Of a DNA stretch of 16,532 nt, positions 13,610 through 16,532 are shown piece after piece. The notes beneath the pieces were generated by a model. That model saw nothing but the letters and a program-made list of their open reading frames with translations. It made no database searches and was not told the origin of the DNA. Where the stretch lies: the NCBI GenBank assembly GCA_002354135.1, contig DEKZ01000107.1, positions 1-16,532 on the forward strand. Direction: 5' to 3'. Positions within the stretch are counted from its first letter, which is position 1. Each line of letters starts with the position of its first letter. A program made the translations under genes and the position numbers. This stretch comes from Massilia sp. UBA2709. GTDB lineage: Bacteria > Pseudomonadota > Gammaproteobacteria > Burkholderiales > Burkholderiaceae_D.

Positions 13610-13637
13610 CTGTGGAAAGATGGCGTGTTTTCCACAG
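13610..13637. repeat. Inverted repeat CTGTGGAAA...TTTCCACAG
   Basis: Nine-base arms at 13610-13618 and 13629-13637 with a ten-base loop, just upstream of the amidase ATG. The right arm contains TTTTCCACA (13628-13636), which fits the loose DnaA-box consensus TTWTNCACA; the left arm fits with one mismatch. In RNA it would form a stable hairpin covering the place of the amidase leader. Confidence 0.6.
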
Positions 13638-13648
13638 CGAACCCATCC

Positions 13649-14275
13649 ATGAGCTTCCGATCCCGCGCCGCGCGCACCCTTGCCGCCCTCTGTGTCGCCC
13701 TGGCCTGCGCCAGCTGCGCCGTGCAACCGCCCGCCCCCAGCAGGCCGGCGATCGTCCCGGTCGCCGACTGGGGCGGCACCCCGGCCGACGCAGGCCGCGC
13801 GCGGCGCCACGACATCACCCACATCACCCTGCACCACCAGGGCGAGCCCTTCAAGCCCGGCACCGACGTGCGCCAGTACCTGCGCAAGCTGCAGGCCTGG
13901 TCGCGCAATACGAAGGGATGGCTCGACATCCCCTACCACTACGTGATCGACCTCCAGGGACGCATCTATGCGGCGCGCGACATCGCCTTTGCCGGCGACA
14001 CCAACACCGAGTACGACCCCAAGGGCCATGCCCTTATCGAAGTGGTCGGCAATTTCGAGGAAGTCGAACCGAACGCGGCCCAGCTCGACGCCGTGGTCAA
14101 GCTGATGGCCATGCTGGCGGCGAAGTACGACGTGCCGGTCGAGCGCATCGCCAGCCACCGCGATCACTCCGACAAGACCGTCTGCCCGGGCGCCAACCTG
14201 TACCGCTACGTGCAGAGCGGTTATTTCCGCGAACAGGTCGCGGCCAGGCTGGCGGCCGCCGAAGGTAGCAGGTAA
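13649..14275 (+). CDS. N-acetylmuramoyl-L-alanine amidase, lipoprotein (Amidase_2/PGRP fold)
   Basis: Zinc amidase that cleaves the bond between N-acetylmuramic acid and the peptide stem in peptidoglycan or its fragments. 208 residues. The N-terminus RTLAALCVALACASCAVQ is a lipoprotein signal, with Cys20 or Cys23 as the lipidated residue, so it should sit in the envelope. Catalytic residues of the family are present: His62 in THITLHHQG, Tyr96 in IPYHYVI, His170 in ASHRDHSDKTVCPG, Lys176 and Cys179. YHYVIDLQGRIYAARD is also typical. The longer open frame starting at 13496 lacks signal-peptide logic; ATG 13649 places the signal at the start. The ribosome binding site is weak. It may act in cell-wall turnover or recycling. 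Confidence 0.88.
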   Translation: MSFRSRAARTLAALCVALACASCAVQPPAPSRPAIVPVADWGGTPADAGRARRHDITHITLHHQGEPFKPGTDVRQYLRKLQAWSRNTKGWLDIPYHYVIDLQGRIYAARDIAFAGDTNTEYDPKGHALIEVVGNFEEVEPNAAQLDAVVKLMAMLAAKYDVPVERIASHRDHSDKTVCPGANLYRYVQSGYFREQVAARLAAAEGSR

Positions 14276-14328
14276 ACCCTCAGCGGGCGCATCGTCGAAG
14301 ACAGGACGCTGGTACGGCGAGACGATGC

Positions 14329-14349
14329 AACGCCGCCATGCGTTTTTTT
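14329..14349 (+). terminator. Possible terminator of the amidase gene
   Basis: Short stem AACGC (14329-14333), loop CGCCAT, GCGTT (14340-14344), running into a seven-T tract (14343-14349). The stem is only 5 bp. Upstream, GCATCGTC (14289-14296) and GACGATGC (14321-14328) form another 8-bp inverted repeat with a 24-base loop that may stack with it. The T tract also encodes the end of the convergent hydrolase gene. Confidence 0.45.
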
Positions 14350-16018
14350 ACAGGCGCGGCGCCTTCATCTGCCGGCCGTTCTGGTGCAGCACCAGGTAAC
14401 TGCTGTCCGCCCCGTCGAAACGCACCTCGGCCTCGATGTCACGCGCGAAGAACACGGTCTCGCTGTGCGGGAAGATCTCGAGCCTGGGCTGCCCCGTGGC
14501 CTGGGCGTAGTAGCGGTCGCCCTCGCGGCTCAGCGCCAGCACGAAGTTCGGCGCCAGCTGGTAGCGGCCGACGCGGGTGTCGAAGGACGCGTTGGCGATC
14601 TTCGCGGCGGCGCGCGCGGGCGGCGTGTCGGCAATGCGCGCCTGTTTGTACTGCTCGCCATCCTGGTGCAGCGTCACGCTGTCCGCCCTGCCCTGGCCGT
14701 CACTGCTGAACTCAAAATACTCGAGTCCGCCCGGCACGAAGAAACCGGTCGGCGAATAGGCCTTGAGGCGCACCGACGGGCGGCCGCTCCTTTGCATCAC
14801 CAGGGTGTCGCCGTCGCGCCGGAAGGTGCGCGTGGCCGCCTTGTCGACCTGGTAGACACCGGTATAGCGCTCGAGCGTGGCGGCGTCGAGGGTGACTTCC
14901 TTGAACTCGGGGAAAGGCTTGCCGATCGCGAGCGCGGCGGCCCGGTTCGCCACCACCGCCGGGTTGGCTACGCCGTCCTCGGCATTGCTCAGCACCGCGA
15001 CAAAGACCTTCTCCTCGGGCAGGCGCAGCGCATAGGTGGAAAAGCCGTTGATGCCGCCGCCGTGCCCGACCACCTGCGCGCCCTGCAGGCGCCGCACTTC
15101 CCAGCCGTAGCCATAGCCGGTCGACTTGCCGTCGGCCAGCGTATAGGGCGTGAAGGCGCGGCGCCAGCTCGCGGGCGTGAGCAGCTTGCCCTGGGCGATG
15201 GCCGCGTCCCAGCGCGCCAGGTCGTCGACGGTGGAGACCAGGGCGCCGGCCGCATAGGGCTGCGTCATGCTCAGGGCGGCGCTGGGGCCGAAACCCTTCT
15301 CGCCCGGCGCGTGGCCGGCCGCGCGCGGCGCCTTGCCGCGCTCGACGCCCTCGTAGGCGGTATTCTCCATCCCCAGCGGCACGAAGATGCGCTGCTCCAG
15401 GAACTTGGCGTAAGGCTGGCCCGACACCTTCTCGATGATCGCGCCGAGCAGGAAGTAGCCGGAATTGTTGTAGCGGTAGGCCGTGCCGGGCTCGAATTCG
15501 AGCGGCTCGTTCTTGAACGAATCGATCATCTGCGCCACCGTCATGTCGCGCGCCATGGTCAGCGGATACTCCGGCCGGCTGGTATAGCTGACGATGCCCG
15601 AGGTATGGGTCAGCAGGTGCTCGACGCTGATCTTCTTGCCGCGCGTCGGGTAGTCGGGGAAGAAGCGCGTGATGTCGTCAGTGAGCGCCAGCTTGCCCTC
15701 CTCGGCCAGCATCAGGATGGCGACCGCCGTGAACTGCTTGGTGATCGAGCCGAGACGCATCACCGCGTCGCCGCTCATCGGCTTCATGCCGGCCGTGTCC
15801 GCGATGCCGTAGGCCTTGCGCAGCAGCGTCTTGCCGTCCTTGACGACGATGACCGTGGCGCCCGGCTCACCCGCCTTGTAGTAGGGGGCGATCGCCGCGT
15901 CGAGGCGCGCGGCCAGGGGCTGGGTTGCCTGGACGGCGACGGGGGCTTCCCAGGCCTGGGCGGCGGGCGCACCCAGCAGGACAAGGACGGCGACACAGAC
16001 TGCGGACAGCTTTGGCAT
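14348..16018 (-). CDS. Serine hydrolase, beta-lactamase (class C/DD-peptidase) family
   Basis: Exported serine hydrolase of 556 residues. Signal peptide MPKLSAVCVAVLVLLGAPAAQA. The beta-lactamase/transpeptidase-like domain covers about residues 35-345, with Ser91-x-x-Lys94 (SITK), Tyr183-x-Asn185 (YNN) and HGGG at 319-322 (replacing KTG). THTSGI, PLGMENTAY and GALVSTVDDLARW are also typical. The remaining 200 residues are two beta-rich units (GVYQVDKAATRTFRRDGDTLV and GRYQLAPNFVLALSREGDRYY), as in long family members of the DUF3471 type. It may be an esterase or D-peptidase; antibiotic hydrolysis should not be assumed. ATG 16016-16018 has GGGAG eight bases upstream; frame opening further upstream is unsupported. 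Convergent with the amidase. Confidence 0.88.
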   Translation of the reverse strand: MPKLSAVCVAVLVLLGAPAAQAWEAPVAVQATQPLAARLDAAIAPYYKAGEPGATVIVVKDGKTLLRKAYGIADTAGMKPMSGDAVMRLGSITKQFTAVAILMLAEEGKLALTDDITRFFPDYPTRGKKISVEHLLTHTSGIVSYTSRPEYPLTMARDMTVAQMIDSFKNEPLEFEPGTAYRYNNSGYFLLGAIIEKVSGQPYAKFLEQRIFVPLGMENTAYEGVERGKAPRAAGHAPGEKGFGPSAALSMTQPYAAGALVSTVDDLARWDAAIAQGKLLTPASWRRAFTPYTLADGKSTGYGYGWEVRRLQGAQVVGHGGGINGFSTYALRLPEEKVFVAVLSNAEDGVANPAVVANRAAALAIGKPFPEFKEVTLDAATLERYTGVYQVDKAATRTFRRDGDTLVMQRSGRPSVRLKAYSPTGFFVPGGLEYFEFSSDGQGRADSVTLHQDGEQYKQARIADTPPARAAAKIANASFDTRVGRYQLAPNFVLALSREGDRYYAQATGQPRLEIFPHSETVFFARDIEAEVRFDGADSSYLVLHQNGRQMKAPRL

Positions 16019-16143
16019 GCTCAGGCTCCCAGGGAAAGTAATGGAACATGCACTGTAGCCCAGTCCGGCACCGGCGCCGGCCGGTATGCGACAGAGTGCG
16101 GATGCGCGCGACGAGCGCCCAGAAGCGCCACCTGGGCGGCGCG

Positions 16144-16172
16144 TTGACAGCCCCGCCCCGTGCGTACAAAAT
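16144..16172 (+). promoter_or_regulatory. Putative sigma70 promoter of the small membrane protein
   Basis: TTGACA at 16144-16149 (perfect -35), 17-bp spacer, CAAAAT at 16167-16172 (4 of 6). Start expected near 16179, 25 bases before the ATG. The rest of 16019-16143 shows nothing recognisable. Confidence 0.5.
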
Positions 16173-16203
16173 GTTTTAATCACAACTTTCTGAAGGAAGC
16201 AGG

Positions 16204-16422
16204 ATGCGCGAGCTGCGAATCAATCTGGTCATGCTGATGGCCTTCTGCGCCGCGCTGCCGGTTTCCGTGCTGGCCAGCCTGCTCATCCTGTCCAGGGAGC
16301 CGATGGCGAATGTCTACCTGGTCCTGGCCGGCGCAGCCTCGGTAGCGCTGTTCGGCCTCATCTACGCACTCGACTTCCTCACGCGCTGCCTGGCGAGCAT
16401 GGACGGGGCGTCCGGCAAGTAA
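16204..16422 (+). CDS. Small two-helix membrane protein, function unknown
   Basis: A 72-residue protein with two hydrophobic segments: about residues 6-30 (INLVMLMAFCAALPVSVLAS and following) and 37-60 (VYLVLAGAASVALFGLIYAL and following), linked by a short polar turn SREPMAN and ending in a hydrophilic tail. It should lie in the inner membrane. I do not recognise the family. Support for it being real comes from a strong ribosome binding site AAGGA before ATG 16204, a good promoter upstream, and a sensible membrane-protein composition. The open frame on the opposite strand (16180-16509) has shadow-like composition. A GC hairpin follows the stop. Confidence 0.7.
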   Translation: MRELRINLVMLMAFCAALPVSVLASLLILSREPMANVYLVLAGAASVALFGLIYALDFLTRCLASMDGASGK

Positions 16423-16423
16423 A

Positions 16424-16445
16424 AAGGCCGCCTGGCAGCGGCCTT
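16424..16445 (-). terminator. Terminator hairpin, best oriented for the minus-strand gene at the right edge
   Basis: AAGGCCGC (16424-16431), loop CTGGCA, GCGGCCTT (16438-16445). On the minus strand it is followed by T residues (A-run 16421-16425 on plus), so it can terminate the outer-membrane protein gene that ends at 16482. On the plus strand it lies just after the small membrane protein stop but has only TT. Confidence 0.6.
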
Positions 16446-16481
16446 GCCGCCGTGCGGGCGACAATGTCCGCGCGGCGCACA

Positions 16482-16532
16482 TCAGAAGTACGTCGTCAGC
16501 TGGAACCATGCACGCGTGCGCGAACTGCTGCC
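16482..16532 (-). CDS. C-terminal end of an outer-membrane beta-barrel protein (partial)
   Basis: Only the last 16 residues are inside the window, ending RAWFQLTTYF before TGA (16482-16484). Alternating hydrophobic residues and a terminal phenylalanine form the usual last beta-strand signal recognised by the BAM complex, so the gene probably encodes a porin-like or other barrel protein. The family cannot be named from this stretch. A hairpin with T-run follows on this strand. Confidence 0.5.
   Translation of the reverse strand, partial: GSSSRTRAWFQLTTYF

Noticed and set aside
14348..16018. True class C beta-lactamase (AmpC)
   Set aside because: Ser-x-x-Lys and Tyr-x-Asn are present, but KTG is replaced by HGGG and the protein is about 170 residues too long, so it belongs to the wider serine hydrolase group of unknown substrate.
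14384..16147. Plus-strand open frame of 587 codons opposite the beta-lactamase-family gene
   Set aside because: Shadow of the real gene in a GC-rich region; no motif, and the composition is typical of antisense translation.

Overview
The window is GC-rich and dense with genes. Its gene content points to a betaproteobacterium of the Oxalobacteraceae, with Massilia/Telluria/Duganella-like bacteria as my best guess. The main reasons are the argB, tRNA-Thr, pyrimidine 5'-nucleotidase, slmA, pabB-pabC order, an OmpW gene with an FNR/ANR-type box, and the overall protein character. No database search was possible. The window looks like ordinary chromosomal backbone: I see no insertion sequence, integrase, CRISPR array or phage gene.

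Layout from the left. (1) 1-1708: the 5' part of a Xaa-Pro aminopeptidase (minus strand), an MmcQ/YjbR-like protein, and hypoxanthine-guanine phosphoribosyltransferase with a terminator hairpin. (2) 1722-2773: an 8-bp AT-rich tandem repeat touching the stop codon of a nitronate monooxygenase-like flavoprotein. (3) 2779-4438: a compact minus-strand operon (FlK-like thioesterase, DUF1289 zinc/Fe-S-type small protein, MBL-fold hydrolase) with overlapping stop/start codons and a terminator. (4) 4474-6181: a ribbon-helix-helix regulator with an unusual C-terminal repeat, placed upstream of an intracellular PHB-depolymerase-family esterase. The promoter is followed by a phased array of GGATGGT sites that looks like an operator. 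A small cysteine-rich CWC protein converges on the esterase.

(5) 6489-11754: argB, a large nested hairpin, tRNA-Thr(GGT), a TraB/GumN-family exported protein on the minus strand, then divergently a HAD pyrimidine 5'-nucleotidase, slmA and a PabB-PabC fusion for p-aminobenzoate synthesis. (6) 11762-13493: a minus-strand run of CoA-binding protein, exported two-Cys glutathione/thioredoxin peroxidase and ompW. The ompW upstream region holds an FNR/ANR box inside a 49-bp dyad, plus an inverted repeat that can mask the ompW ribosome binding site. (7) 13649-16532: a lipoprotein zinc amidase (PGRP/AmpD fold), a long serine beta-lactamase-family hydrolase, a 72-residue two-helix membrane protein with a good sigma70-like promoter, and the last 16 residues of an outer-membrane barrel protein.

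I found no clearly new multi-gene system. The most interesting signals are regulatory. They are the operator array with the repeat-bearing regulator at 4511-5005, and the layered ompW control region at 12378-12471. In the latter, the same inverted repeat could silence translation of read-through mRNA while leaving the ANR-driven mRNA free. All gaps between genes are under 300 bases and their contents are listed as features or findings where anything was visible.
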